A stretch of DNA of 64,000 bases from Sphingomonas echinoides ATCC 14820 (GCF_000241465.1 NZ_JH584235.1:2904529-2968528), one strand, 5' to 3'; shown: positions 8,183 through 17,372, counted from the stretch's first letter. Numbers and translations: made by a program. Notes: a model not told the origin generated them from the letters alone.

Positions 8183-9589
8183 ATGCGCGCGATCAGCACA
8201 TTTTTGGGGGCGACGATTTTGGGAATGGCGGGGCTGGCCAGCGCGGCCTCGGCGCAGGATCGGCCCGACCAGCAGGCGTATCTCGGCCTCTACAAACAAC
8301 TGGTCGAAACCAACACGACACTGTCGAGCGGCAGTTGCACGACGGCGGCGGCGCAGATCGGCGCGCGGTTGAAGGCGGCGGGCTATGCCGACCAGGACAT
8401 CACCTATTTTGCGGTGCCCGATCACCCCAAGGATGGCGGGCTGGTCGCGGTGCTGAAGGGCAGCGATGCCAAGGCCAAGCCGATCCTGCTGCTCGCGCAT
8501 CTCGACGTGGTCGAGGCCAAGCGTGCCGACTGGGTGCGCGATCCGTTCACGCTGATCGATGAGGGCGGCTATTATTACGGGCGCGGCACGGTTGACGACA
8601 AGGCGATGGCGGCGGTGTGGGCCGACAGCATGATCCGCTTCAAGGCCGAAGGGTATCACCCCAAGCGCACGATCAAGCTGGCGCTGACCTGCGGCGAGGA
8701 AACCACCTTTGCCTTTAACGGTGCCGAGTGGCTGTCCAAGAACAAGCGCGAGCTGATCGATGCCGAATTCGCGCTCAACGAAGGCGGGGGCGGGCGCTAT
8801 GGCCCCGATGGCAAGCCGCAGTTGATCGCGCTGCAAGTCGGCGAAAAGGCCGCGCAAAACTACACCTTCGAGACGACCAATCCGGGCGGGCACAGCTCGC
8901 AGCCAGTGCCCGACAATGCCATCTATCAGCTCGCGGATGCATTGAAGGCCGTGCAGGGCTATGAGTTCCCGATAAAGTTCACCGAGACGACGCGCGCGTT
9001 CTTCAGCATGGTCGCGCTCGGCTCGCCAGCGCCGCTGCGCACGGGGATCACCGCCTTGCTCGCCAATCCGCAGGATGCGGCGGCGGACAAGGTCGTCAGC
9101 AGCGACAAGATGATGCATTCGACACTGCGCACGACCTGCGTCGCGACGATGGTGAGTGCTGGGCACGCCGAAAACGCGTTGCCGCAACGCGCCACCGCCA
9201 ACGTCAATTGCCGCATCTTCCCCGGCGAAACGGTGGAAGGCACGCTCGCCAAATTGCAGGAACTCGCTGGCCCCAAGGTAAAGGTGACCGCCAATCCGCC
9301 GATCCGCCCGACCGCCATCCCGCCCGCGCTCGATCCCAAGGTGGTCGGCCCGGTCAAGGCGGTGGCGGCGAAGCATTTTCCGGGCCTGCCGCTGCTGCCG
9401 CTCATGTCGACCGGCGCGACCGATGGCGTGTTCCTCGAGGCGGTTGGCATTCCGGTATACGGCGTGCCGGGCTTCTTCCTGGATAATGACGGCAACGGCA
9501 TGCACGGCCTGAACGAGCGGATGCGCAAGGATTCGCTCTATCAAGGGCGCGACTATCTGTTTGATTTGGTGAAGACTTTCGCAGGGTAA
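8183..9589 (+). CDS. M20-family metallo-hydrolase (exported peptidase)
   Basis: 468 aa zinc-dependent peptidase/amidohydrolase of the M20/M25/M40 superfamily. Signal peptide MRAISTFLGATILGMAG...ASAQ, then zinc-site motifs: AHLDVVEAKR with the metal-binding His, GRGTVDDKAM with the bridging Asp, and TCGEETT with the catalytic and ligand Glu residues. A central dimerisation domain follows (NPGGHSSQPVPDN). The start at ATG 8183 follows a GGGGG stretch and gives a clean signal peptide. It is likely a periplasmic exopeptidase. It follows the aspartic protease gene on the same strand with a 60-base gap and may be co-transcribed. Confidence 0.9.
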   Translation: MRAISTFLGATILGMAGLASAASAQDRPDQQAYLGLYKQLVETNTTLSSGSCTTAAAQIGARLKAAGYADQDITYFAVPDHPKDGGLVAVLKGSDAKAKPILLLAHLDVVEAKRADWVRDPFTLIDEGGYYYGRGTVDDKAMAAVWADSMIRFKAEGYHPKRTIKLALTCGEETTFAFNGAEWLSKNKRELIDAEFALNEGGGGRYGPDGKPQLIALQVGEKAAQNYTFETTNPGGHSSQPVPDNAIYQLADALKAVQGYEFPIKFTETTRAFFSMVALGSPAPLRTGITALLANPQDAAADKVVSSDKMMHSTLRTTCVATMVSAGHAENALPQRATANVNCRIFPGETVEGTLAKLQELAGPKVKVTANPPIRPTAIPPALDPKVVGPVKAVAAKHFPGLPLLPLMSTGATDGVFLEAVGIPVYGVPGFFLDNDGNGMHGLNERMRKDSLYQGRDYLFDLVKTFAG

Positions 9590-9596
9590 GCGCGAA

Positions 9597-9628
9597 CGGT
9601 GGGGGAAGGCGCAGGCCTGCCCCCACCG
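9597..9628 (+). terminator. Hairpin after the M20 gene, possible terminator
   Basis: Stem GGTGGGGG (9598-9605) with CCCCCACC (9620-9627), closed further by an inner AGGC/GCCT pair. It lies eight bases after the M20 stop. No T-run follows directly, so termination is plausible but unproven. Confidence 0.5.
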
Positions 9629-9659
9629 GGCAACGGCAACAGCCGAGCCACGTTTTCTG

Positions 9660-9679
9660 CATAATTGCTATTGATAATC
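9660..9679. promoter_or_regulatory. AT-rich site upstream of siderophore receptor, weak Fur-box candidate
   Basis: The segment cATAATTGCTATTGATAATC lies about 50 bases before the receptor start. It has GATAAT-like hexamers and roughly half of the positions of the classical 19-base Fur box. Iron control fits the operon content, but the match is weak. Confidence 0.3.
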
Positions 9680-9727
9680 GATCGCAAAAGAGACATTGCG
9701 CAGCCCTCGATAAAAAAGGGATTCGCA

Positions 9728-11857
9728 GTGAAGCAGCATTTGGTATCGGCCCTCCTCCTTGGCACCGCGGTGATCGGCAGCCCGGCTTTGGCGCAGAATC
9801 AGGCCGATTTGGAGGACGGCACGATTGTGGTGACCGGCCAGCGTCCGCGCACCGAGGCGTCCGCAGGCACCAAGAGCGCCGCCCCGATCGCCGAGACGCC
9901 GCAGTCGATCAGCGTTATCAGTGCGGCCGACATTGCCGATCTCGGGCTGCAGAACCTCAACCAGGCGCTGCGCTTTGTCGCGGGTGCAACCACCGAGCAG
10001 CGCGGATCGAGCGCCGAGGTCTATGACCAGTTCAAGCTGCGCGGTTTCGACGCGCCGCAATTTCTCGATGGATTGAAACTGATCGAGGGCGCGGGGTATC
10101 TTGCGCCGCAGATCGACGTGTCGCGGCTCGACCGGATCGAGGTGGTGAAGGGTCCGGCATCGGTGCTTTATGGGCAGTCGGGCCCCGGCGGGCTGGTCGC
10201 GATGTCGAGCAAGCTGCCGCTCGACCGCGACTTTTACGGCGCAGTGTCGGGCAGCTACGGCAGCTATGACCAGTACCGTGCCGATGCCGATGTTGGCGGG
10301 CGCGCCGGATCGTCGATCCTGTGGCGCGTCAACGGCACGGTCAACGGCGCACACACGCAGCAGGATTTCGGCAAGCGCGAGCGCGAGGCGATCTCGGGCG
10401 CGGTGACGAGCGGCGCGGGCCACGCGACCAGCTTGACGCTGCTCGGTGCCTATTCGCATGATCCGTATAACGGCACCTACGGCGTGTTCCCGGCATCAGG
10501 CACCTTCCTCGCCAATCCCAATGGCCAGATCCCGACCACGCGCGATTTCGGCGAGCCGGGCAATGTCTTCAAGCGCGAGCAGGTGGCGGGCACCTATATC
10601 CTGAACCATGATTTCGGATCGGGCTGGAGCTTCCGTGCGTCGGGCCGCTATCAGCACGCCACCTCCAATCTCGGCATCGTCTACGCCAGTGGATCGCTGA
10701 CCAACAGCGCGACCAGCACCACGCTATACGACCGCGCTTCCTATGCGACGCGCGAACGCAGCGATTCCTGGGTGTTCGACCATCAGGTGCGAGGCAGTTT
10801 CACGACCGGGCCGCTGACGCATGCGGTGCTGCTGGGGGTCGACCATCAAGCCGGGCACGCGCGCGAAGTCTATGCCTTTGGCACGGCGACGCCGCTTGAT
10901 GGGTATCGTCCGGTGTATGGCACGATGGCGGTGCCGCTAACGCCCGAGACGGTGCCCGGCGGCACGGTCGGGGTGCTTGCGCCGCGCAAGACGCAGACCG
11001 GCCTTTACGCGCAGGACGAGATTTCGACGGGCGGGCTGCGCGTGGTGCTGAGCGGTCGGCAGGATTGGGCGCGGACGACGGCGGGCAGCGCTGCGCCGGA
11101 AACGTCGCAGAAATTCACCTATCGCGCGGGCGTCCTATACACCACAGGGTTCGGGCTGGCACCGTATGCCAGTTATTCGACCTCGTTCGAGCCGCAGAGC
11201 GGAACGGTGCAGAATGCCGATGGCACGCTCCGCCAGGCCAAGCCGTCGCTTGGCAAGCAGATCGAGCTTGGCGCGAAATACACCGTGCCGGGCACCAAGA
11301 TCCTCGTTACGGCGGCCTGGTTCCAGATCGACCAGACCAATTTGCTGACCGCGATCCCCAATTCGCTGTTCGCGCTGCAAAGCGGCAAGGTGCGCTCGAC
11401 CGGCTTCGAAGTGGAAGCCAATGCGCCGCTGCCCTACGATTTCAATGGCAAGCTTGCTTATAGTCGGCAGAAGGTGCGCACCATTGCCGATGCCGATCCC
11501 GCCAATATCGGCAATGGCATTCTCGGCGTCGGGCGCGGCGGGGTTTCCGCCAATCTCGAATGGGCACCGCGCCACGGTGCGTGGCAAGGCTTCGCGATTG
11601 GCGGGGCGGTGCGGCATGTCGACAGCATCTATGCTGGGACCTCCGCGCGGGTCAGCACGCCGGGCTTCACGCTGTTCGATGGGCAAGTGCGCTATGATCT
11701 CGGTCGGCTTGCGCCACGGCTCGAGGGGCTGACCTTGGGGGTGAACGCCGCCAACATCTTCGACAAAAAGTATGTGACGACGTGCTATCTCGATTATGCC
11801 TGGTGCTGGTATGGCAACCGCCGTACCGTGCAAGGCACGATCGCCTATCGCTGGTGA
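9728..11857 (+). CDS. TonB-dependent siderophore receptor
   Basis: 709 aa outer-membrane receptor of the ferric-siderophore type. From GTG 9728: signal peptide (VKQHLVSALLLGTAVIG..ALAQ), TonB box (GTIVVTGQRPR), plug domain with the characteristic ETPQSISVIS, LRGFDAPQFLDGL and VVKGPASVLYGQSGPGG segments, then the beta barrel ending in an aromatic residue (GTIAYRW). An AAAAAGGGA SD lies upstream of the GTG. It opens a tightly packed operon with a DUF3649 protein, a PepSY membrane protein and a DUF3325 protein, a known companion set of siderophore receptors. The ligand cannot be named from sequence. Confidence 0.92.
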   Translation: MKQHLVSALLLGTAVIGSPALAQNQADLEDGTIVVTGQRPRTEASAGTKSAAPIAETPQSISVISAADIADLGLQNLNQALRFVAGATTEQRGSSAEVYDQFKLRGFDAPQFLDGLKLIEGAGYLAPQIDVSRLDRIEVVKGPASVLYGQSGPGGLVAMSSKLPLDRDFYGAVSGSYGSYDQYRADADVGGRAGSSILWRVNGTVNGAHTQQDFGKREREAISGAVTSGAGHATSLTLLGAYSHDPYNGTYGVFPASGTFLANPNGQIPTTRDFGEPGNVFKREQVAGTYILNHDFGSGWSFRASGRYQHATSNLGIVYASGSLTNSATSTTLYDRASYATRERSDSWVFDHQVRGSFTTGPLTHAVLLGVDHQAGHAREVYAFGTATPLDGYRPVYGTMAVPLTPETVPGGTVGVLAPRKTQTGLYAQDEISTGGLRVVLSGRQDWARTTAGSAAPETSQKFTYRAGVLYTTGFGLAPYASYSTSFEPQSGTVQNADGTLRQAKPSLGKQIELGAKYTVPGTKILVTAAWFQIDQTNLLTAIPNSLFALQSGKVRSTGFEVEANAPLPYDFNGKLAYSRQKVRTIADADPANIGNGILGVGRGGVSANLEWAPRHGAWQGFAIGGAVRHVDSIYAGTSARVSTPGFTLFDGQVRYDLGRLAPRLEGLTLGVNAANIFDKKYVTTCYLDYAWCWYGNRRTVQGTIAYRW

Positions 11858-11865
11858 GGGCGGCA

Positions 11866-12192
11866 GTGTCGCAACGTCCGACTTTTCCCAAGCGAGACGC
11901 CGCCCGCGCCTGGCGACGAAGCGGCGATACGGCACTCCGCGTCGTCGCAGCGATCCCGGGCGGCTATGCCGTCGCCAGCCTGTGGGCGATGGCGCTGGCG
12001 CGGGTGCTGCCCTTTGGACCGGCGCAGTCGACCTTCGCCGCCACGATCGTCGCCTTCGCGATTTGCGCCATTACCGCAATGTGGGCCTTTGCCGCCCGGA
12101 GTGGCTGGCGCGCGCTGTGGACGATCGTGCTGGCGGGGATCGTTGCGGCCTGCATCACCGCTGTGTCGATCCACGCATGGGGCCGGGTATGA
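11866..12192 (+). CDS. DUF3649 membrane protein of iron-uptake operon
   Basis: 108 aa with three predicted membrane segments (VVAAIPGGYAVASLWAMALA, TIVAFAICAITAMWAFAA, LWTIVLAGIVAACITAV). The length and pattern fit DUF3649 iron-uptake-associated proteins found next to TonB siderophore receptors. The GTG at 11866 has GAGGG five bases upstream; a GTG at 11854 overlapping the receptor stop (GTGA) is an alternative. Its 3' end overlaps the PepSY gene by four bases (ATGA). The biochemical role is unknown. Confidence 0.75.
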   Translation: MSQRPTFPKRDAARAWRRSGDTALRVVAAIPGGYAVASLWAMALARVLPFGPAQSTFAATIVAFAICAITAMWAFAARSGWRALWTIVLAGIVAACITAVSIHAWGRV

Positions 12193-13751
12193 AGACGGGG
12201 TTCCGCCAGAGCCAGGCGACGCTGCACACATGGTCCGGCTTGCTGGTCGGCTGGGTGTTGTTCGTCGTGTTCCTCACCGGCACCACGGCCTATTGGCGTG
12301 AGGCGCTGAACCGCTGGGCACAGCCGGAATTGCCCGCGATCACCGATCCGTTGACGGTCGTGCGGGGCGCGCAAGCCTTTCTCACGCGAGAAGCGCCCGG
12401 TGCCGACTCGTGGTTCATCACCGTGCCGACCACGCGCTCGGCGAGCGGAAGCGTCTATTGGGTGCCGGGGCCGGGCACGCCGCCCAAGCGTGACGGTGGC
12501 GAGACCTCCGCGACGATTGACGGTGCTGGCCACCCGGTGGTTGCACGCGCGACACGCGGCGGGGACTTTTTCTACCGCTTCCATTTCGACCTCTTCTATT
12601 TGCCGGTGCTGTGGTCGCGCTGGATCGTCGGTACGTGCGCGATGTTCATGCTGGTCGCGATTTTGACGGGGATCGTCACGCACAAGAAAATCTTCCGCGA
12701 TTTCTTCACGTTGCGGCGGGGCAAGGGACAGCGATCATGGCTGGACGGGCACAATGCCGCAGCCGTGCTTGGCCTGCCGTTTCATGTGATGATTACCTAT
12801 ACCGGGCTGGTCACGCTGGCGACGATGCTGATGCCGTGGGCAGTGGTCGCCAATTATAGCGATACCGGCAGCTTCGCCGGAATCCTGTACCCGCAGGCTC
12901 CGGTGGTGGCGCGGACTGGGCGGGCGGCGCCGCTGGTCGATCTGGCGCGGGTGGTACGCGATGGAGAAGCGCGGTTGGGTGGGCCCGTCGATGCGATCCT
13001 GGTGACCTTTGCCGGGGATGCGGCGGCGCGAGTCACGCTGGCGAGAAGCAGTCAGGCATCACTGTCCAACTTCACCCCAAAGCTTGGCTATGATGGCGTG
13101 AGCGGTCGCCTGATCTGGGCGTCGCCGCCGCCGGGCGGAGCACAGGTGACGGCGGGCGCGATGATCGGGCTGCATGCTGGCCGCTTCGCCGATGCCGCGA
13201 TCCGCTGGGTGTATTTCCTGTGCGGCATCGGTGGCACGCTGATGGTGGCGAGCGGGCTGGTGCTGTGGACGGTCAAGCGGCGCGAGAAGCTGCCCGATCC
13301 AGCGCGACCGCATTTCGGTTTCCGCTTGGTTGAGCGGTTGAATGTCGGGTTCATCGCGGGGTTTCCGGCGGCGATGGTCGGCTTTCTCTGGGCCAATCGC
13401 CTGTTGCCGCCGCTGCTGCCGCAGCGTGCAGACGCGGAAGTGAATGTCCTGTTCGCTATATGGGGCGTGCTGCTGCTCTACGCCTTCCTGCGCAAACCGA
13501 CGCGGGCGTGGGTTGACCTGCTAGGGTTGACGGCGGGCTTGCTGCTCGCGCTGCCCGTCTTCGACATGCTGGCGACCGACAGGGGTTTGCCTCGGACGAT
13601 CGCCAGCGGGGACTGGACGCTGGCTGGGGTCGATCTGACCTTCCTCGCCGTGGGGGGCGCTTTTGGCTGGATGGCGCGGGCCGTCGCGCGGCATCGCGCG
13701 CACCCGCGCCGCGCACGATCGCGCGCCGCCGCCACGGTGCTTGCAGGATGA
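12189..13751 (+). CDS. PepSY-associated membrane protein (iron operon)
   Basis: 520 aa inner-membrane protein of the PepSY/PiuB-like type. It begins KTGFRQSQATLHTWSGLLVGWVLF, typical of these proteins. It has a first helix near residues 13-35, a periplasmic PepSY-like portion, RWIVGTCAMFMLVAILTGIVTHKKIF, the WLDGHNAAAVLGLPFHVMITYTG helix, and several C-terminal helices. Conserved His residues in helices 1 and 4 may bind heme or metal. Members are linked to reductive release of siderophore iron, an inference for this gene. Four-base overlaps with the genes on both sides indicate translational coupling. Confidence 0.85.
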   Translation: MKTGFRQSQATLHTWSGLLVGWVLFVVFLTGTTAYWREALNRWAQPELPAITDPLTVVRGAQAFLTREAPGADSWFITVPTTRSASGSVYWVPGPGTPPKRDGGETSATIDGAGHPVVARATRGGDFFYRFHFDLFYLPVLWSRWIVGTCAMFMLVAILTGIVTHKKIFRDFFTLRRGKGQRSWLDGHNAAAVLGLPFHVMITYTGLVTLATMLMPWAVVANYSDTGSFAGILYPQAPVVARTGRAAPLVDLARVVRDGEARLGGPVDAILVTFAGDAAARVTLARSSQASLSNFTPKLGYDGVSGRLIWASPPPGGAQVTAGAMIGLHAGRFADAAIRWVYFLCGIGGTLMVASGLVLWTVKRREKLPDPARPHFGFRLVERLNVGFIAGFPAAMVGFLWANRLLPPLLPQRADAEVNVLFAIWGVLLLYAFLRKPTRAWVDLLGLTAGLLLALPVFDMLATDRGLPRTIASGDWTLAGVDLTFLAVGGAFGWMARAVARHRAHPRRARSRAAATVLAG

Positions 13752-14041
13752 AGGCCGTGGCGTTCCTGCTCGGGCTCATCGCCTTCATGCTGTTTGCGCT
13801 CTCGACCAATCGCCATCACGAGCGCGGCTGGGGCCGACGGTGTTCGCCGCGCGCCGCGACCGGTTTGCGCATCGCGGCGTGGGTCTGCGTCGGGGTCGAT
13901 TTCGTGATGGCGATCGCGGCGTGGGGCGCCGTGTTCGGGCCGATCGGCTGGGTAGCAAGCTGCATGGTCGGCGCGGCCGCGACCTTTCTGTTGCTCAACC
14001 TGCTGCCTGCGCCGCCCCCGCACCGCAAAGCGAGGCCTTAG
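13748..14041 (+). CDS. DUF3325 membrane protein
   Basis: 97 aa, three hydrophobic helices (FLLGLIAFMLFALST, GLRIAAWVCVGVDFVMAIA, IGWVASCMVGAAATFLLL). The NRHHERGWGR segment after helix 1 is typical of DUF3325. It starts with an ATGA overlap on the PepSY gene and is the last gene of the receptor operon. The function is unknown; its conserved placement suggests a subunit or assembly factor of the iron reduction/uptake step. Confidence 0.78.
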   Translation: MKAVAFLLGLIAFMLFALSTNRHHERGWGRRCSPRAATGLRIAAWVCVGVDFVMAIAAWGAVFGPIGWVASCMVGAAATFLLLNLLPAPPPHRKARP

Positions 14042-14044
14042 CCC

Positions 14045-14857
14045 TTATGCGGCGGGGCGTTCGCCCGCTTCGATCCGACGGGCGATGGTTTCGAGCACGG
14101 GCCACAGATCGGCCACGCTGTCGATGACATAATCCGCGCCTGCTGCGTGCAGATCGGCGGCAGCGGCGGCGATGCGCCGGGCGCGCTCTTCGGGTTCGAG
14201 CGCGAGCATGGCATCATGGCTGAGGCCGACGCCATTGCCGGACGCGGCGAGCCCGACCGTCCAGGCTCCGGCTGCCTTGCCCTCGCCAATGCCGACCGTG
14301 GCGTCATCGACCTTTACACACGCCGCGGCGGGCCATACGCCGAGTTCGACCAGGCCCTTCCACAGCATCAGCGGTGAGGGGCGGCCCTCCAGCGTCTCGC
14401 CCGAGCAGACCACGACATCGGGGGCGTAGCCTTGTTCGGCGGCGAGCGGCAGGATGTCGGCCATCATCGGGCGCGTATAGCCGGTGCAGGAGGCGATCTT
14501 CACGCCGTGCGCGCGCAGCGTGGCGGTGAGCTCGGCCGCACCCGGGATCAGTGCCGCACAGTCCTTGGCCGCGCCGCGCATCATCGGTTCGACCGCATCG
14601 TGCAAGGTGGTCACGTCGCTTTCGGCGGGGGATGTCGCGTGCGCCGCCTGCCAGGCCTCGGCCACGCGGGGTTTGGCCAGGATCGCACGGATATGGTCGC
14701 GCTTGGCACGGCCCATATCGGCGCGGGCTTCGTCTTCGGAGATGGTCACGCCCGCATCGGCGAAGACGCGCTGGAGCGCGATAACGGGCGCGCAGCAGCC
14801 ATGATCGATCATCGTGCCCGCCCAATCGAGCACCACGGCCTTGATCGGAAAACTCAT
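14045..14857 (-). CDS. phnX: Phosphonoacetaldehyde hydrolase
   Basis: 270 aa HAD-superfamily enzyme that cleaves the C-P bond of phosphonoacetaldehyde to acetaldehyde and phosphate. The nucleophile Asp11 sits in LDWAGTMID and the Schiff-base Lys52 in DMGRAKRDHIRAIL, both hallmarks of PhnX. Also present are SCTGYTRPMM and the acidic KVDDATVGIGEG motif. The ATG at 14857 overlaps the stop of the upstream FAD oxidoreductase (ATGA), so the two are coupled. The usual supplier of the substrate, the aminotransferase PhnW, is absent from the locus. Confidence 0.93.
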   Translation of the reverse strand: MSFPIKAVVLDWAGTMIDHGCCAPVIALQRVFADAGVTISEDEARADMGRAKRDHIRAILAKPRVAEAWQAAHATSPAESDVTTLHDAVEPMMRGAAKDCAALIPGAAELTATLRAHGVKIASCTGYTRPMMADILPLAAEQGYAPDVVVCSGETLEGRPSPLMLWKGLVELGVWPAAACVKVDDATVGIGEGKAAGAWTVGLAASGNGVGLSHDAMLALEPEERARRIAAAAADLHAAGADYVIDSVADLWPVLETIARRIEAGERPAA

Positions 14858-15990
14858 GCAACGGCTCCTTGGGGTTGCGCCGCAATCGCCGCGATCGTTT
14901 CCTCGGCGAGGGCAAAGGCGGTCGAGGCACCGGTGCCGCTGGTCACCGTCACCACCTGCACGCCGGGCAGCGGGCGCGCGACGCGGCTGTGGCTGGCGGC
15001 GGAGGCATAGGTACCGGTCCAACGTTCGAGCACCGGCGGGACATGACCGAATACCGCGTGGAATTCGTCGAGGATCAGCGCGTCGACCGCGTCCTTGCCG
15101 AATGGATCGGGCGTGGCGGCATAATGATGGCTGTCGCCGACAACCAGGCTGCCATCGGCGCTTTGCACGACGATCAGATGGATACCATTGGCGAGATGGT
15201 CGGCCTGTTCGGCCTCGAGCCGCTGCCGCAGCGCCGCCGCCTCGGGCAAGGCGGCATAGCCAAGATAGCGCACCATGCCGAGATCGGACATGATCGCCCC
15301 CGGCAAGCGATAGCCCGGGTCGGCGAGGCGCAGCATCTGCAATTTGCAGCGCGTGATTCCGGCGAGCGCATCGGGGAAGAGCGTGGCAAGATCGTCACCG
15401 GGGCAGACGATGATCGCGCGCGCGGGGATCGTGCCGACCGAAGTCTCGAGCTGCCCGGTCTCGACACTGTGGACCGCGACGCCACGCCAAAATTCGACGC
15501 CGTGATGCGCCGCGAGCCATGCCGCCAGCTTGGGGATGGCAGTGCGCGATTCGACGCGGATGTCGATCGCGCTGGTCAGCACGCCTTCGAGTGTCGCCGG
15601 GCGGATCGGGCCGAGCAGCGCTTGCGCTGCATCGGCGTCGTGCCAGGCGCACCCTTCCGCCATGTCGGTTTGCAGGAAGGCCTCGCACACTGCGCGTGCC
15701 TCAGGCCGCTGCGCGACCATCGTCAGGCCGTGATGCTCGACCGCGATCCCGGCGGGACCCGCGACCTCCATCCACACATCGCGCGACCGGCGCGCGCGCC
15801 GCCAGACGGTGCCCTGTTCCTGGCCGGTGACGGTGACGAAGCCGAAATTGCGGATCGACGCACCATTGGCCTGCGCATCGCGGTCGATCACCAGCACGCG
15901 CCGTCCACCCCGCGCGGCGGCGAGTGCATGGGCGAGGCCGACGATCCCGGCACCGACGATGGCGACGTCGTAGGAGTCGATTTCGCTCAT
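14854..15990 (-). CDS. FAD-dependent oxidoreductase, TIGR03364 type
   Basis: 378 aa flavoprotein of the DAO/glycine-oxidase fold. Dinucleotide-binding motif VAIVGAGIVGLAHALAAA near the N-terminus, the NGASIRNFGFVTVTGQEQG stretch typical of the TIGR03364 subgroup, and a C-terminal FAD-binding end (VVTVTSGTGASTAFALAEE). Members cluster with phosphonate degradation genes. I infer that it oxidises an aminoethylphosphonate or an N-substituted derivative to phosphonoacetaldehyde for PhnX. It sits in the middle of a coupled operon with four-base overlaps on both sides (15987-15990 and 14854-14857). Confidence 0.85.
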   Translation of the reverse strand: MSEIDSYDVAIVGAGIVGLAHALAAARGGRRVLVIDRDAQANGASIRNFGFVTVTGQEQGTVWRRARRSRDVWMEVAGPAGIAVEHHGLTMVAQRPEARAVCEAFLQTDMAEGCAWHDADAAQALLGPIRPATLEGVLTSAIDIRVESRTAIPKLAAWLAAHHGVEFWRGVAVHSVETGQLETSVGTIPARAIIVCPGDDLATLFPDALAGITRCKLQMLRLADPGYRLPGAIMSDLGMVRYLGYAALPEAAALRQRLEAEQADHLANGIHLIVVQSADGSLVVGDSHHYAATPDPFGKDAVDALILDEFHAVFGHVPPVLERWTGTYASAASHSRVARPLPGVQVVTVTSGTGASTAFALAEETIAAIAAQPQGAVA

Positions 15991-17321
15991 GCCGGCACCG
16001 GTGCCAAGGACTCAGCGGCCCGCTGTTCCGGCGCACGGCGGAAGAAATACAGCGCGGCGAACAGCGTCAGCACCGTGCCGACCACGCTGGTGACATAGGC
16101 CCCGCCCATGAAGAAGCTCAGCCAGTCGAGCGAGCGCTGCCCGAAATTGCGCCACAGCAGCAAGGCCACGCTGCCCAGATAGCCGAACGAATCGGCGACA
16201 TAAATTAGAAAACCGGCATTCGCGATCCGGCCGCTGGCCGCCACCATCCGGTCGAACAGCACCGCGTTGATCGGGCTATAAGCGATGTAGAGCCCCGATC
16301 CCGACAGCACCACCCACACAAAGGGCGAGATCAAATGCGCCTGAAACGCGAGCGTTGAGACCCCAAGCAGCGCGAAACCGCTCGCAATCATGATGTGGAT
16401 GACGAGCAAGGCACGGCGGTTGTCGCGCACCAGGATGACCAGCGCCATGCCCGCGAGCGCGATCAGTGCGACGGGCAGTTCGCTTGCCGAGAAGATCGCA
16501 GCCTTCCCGCCATAACCGAGCGCCGCCCAGATCTCGGCGGCGAAATTGTCGCGGAAATCGCGAAAGGCGGTGAGCAGGACATAAGCGACGACGATCGCAA
16601 TCAGCCCCGGCGCATAGGCTTTTAGGAAGCTGCGGCGTTCGGCCCCGGTCATCGGTGCGCGTTTGATGCGCTCCGCTTCGTCGCGCGCGCTGGGCGGCGG
16701 CAGCGCGCTCAGCACCCAGACCGAAACGAACAGCAGCGGCATGAACAACAGGCCGGTCGCGGCGGGCATCCAGAAACGGTCGACATGCTCGCTTTGCATC
16801 AGCCAGGTGCCGACCGATTTGACCACGCCCGACGACAGGATGAAGCTCGCGCACAGCATCGAGGCAAGCACCTCGGATACGCGCCGCCCCTCCATGAAAC
16901 CAAAGACCAGCCCCCAGATCATGCCAAGCGGCACGCCATTGAGGAACAACGCGGCGACGTTCCAGGGTGCCGGGATGATCGCGAAGGCGACCAGCGCCAG
17001 CCACGACAGCCCGATCAGGGCGAGGATGGCGGCGGCGCGGTGGCGCGGCGCGATTTCCGACACGACCTTTATGCCGATGAACTTCGACAGCGCATAGCCC
17101 GCCACCTGTGCGACGATCAGCGCGATCTTGTAATCGAGCACCCAATGCCAGCCGGGCACCAGCTCGAAGGTCGCTGCCGTGAAGGGCTTGCGAAAGGCGT
17201 ACATCGCGAAATAGGCGCAGAAACCCGCGGTTCCGGCGACCGCCGTGAACACCGCAGGATGGGCCTGCCCCAAAGCGCGTCGAAAACGACTTTCCACCTC
17301 TGTACCCCGGCCCGATCCCAC
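15987..17321 (-). CDS. DUF5690 / MFS-like membrane protein, candidate phosphonate importer
   Basis: 444 aa with about twelve hydrophobic segments and a major-facilitator-like layout. The N-terminal FAMYAFRKPF resembles the GlpT/UhpT organophosphate antiporter family, and the protein matches what I know of DUF5690. It is the first gene of the phosphonate operon and overlaps the oxidoreductase gene by four bases. That makes it the likely importer of the phosphonate substrate; this is inference from context and fold. Downstream in-frame GTG codons are alternative starts. No regulator is linked. Confidence 0.72.
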   Translation of the reverse strand: MGSGRGTEVESRFRRALGQAHPAVFTAVAGTAGFCAYFAMYAFRKPFTAATFELVPGWHWVLDYKIALIVAQVAGYALSKFIGIKVVSEIAPRHRAAAILALIGLSWLALVAFAIIPAPWNVAALFLNGVPLGMIWGLVFGFMEGRRVSEVLASMLCASFILSSGVVKSVGTWLMQSEHVDRFWMPAATGLLFMPLLFVSVWVLSALPPPSARDEAERIKRAPMTGAERRSFLKAYAPGLIAIVVAYVLLTAFRDFRDNFAAEIWAALGYGGKAAIFSASELPVALIALAGMALVILVRDNRRALLVIHIMIASGFALLGVSTLAFQAHLISPFVWVVLSGSGLYIAYSPINAVLFDRMVAASGRIANAGFLIYVADSFGYLGSVALLLWRNFGQRSLDWLSFFMGGAYVTSVVGTVLTLFAALYFFRRAPEQRAAESLAPVPA

Positions 17322-17372
17322 TGCGACTGGCCCTAAGCGCGCTGTATGACAGTCTCGCGTCGGCTGTTCGGC

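Noticed and set aside
15987..17321. Calling the membrane protein a glycerol-3-phosphate or hexose-phosphate antiporter
   Set aside because: Only a short N-terminal similarity; the overall sequence fits DUF5690 and context points to phosphonates.
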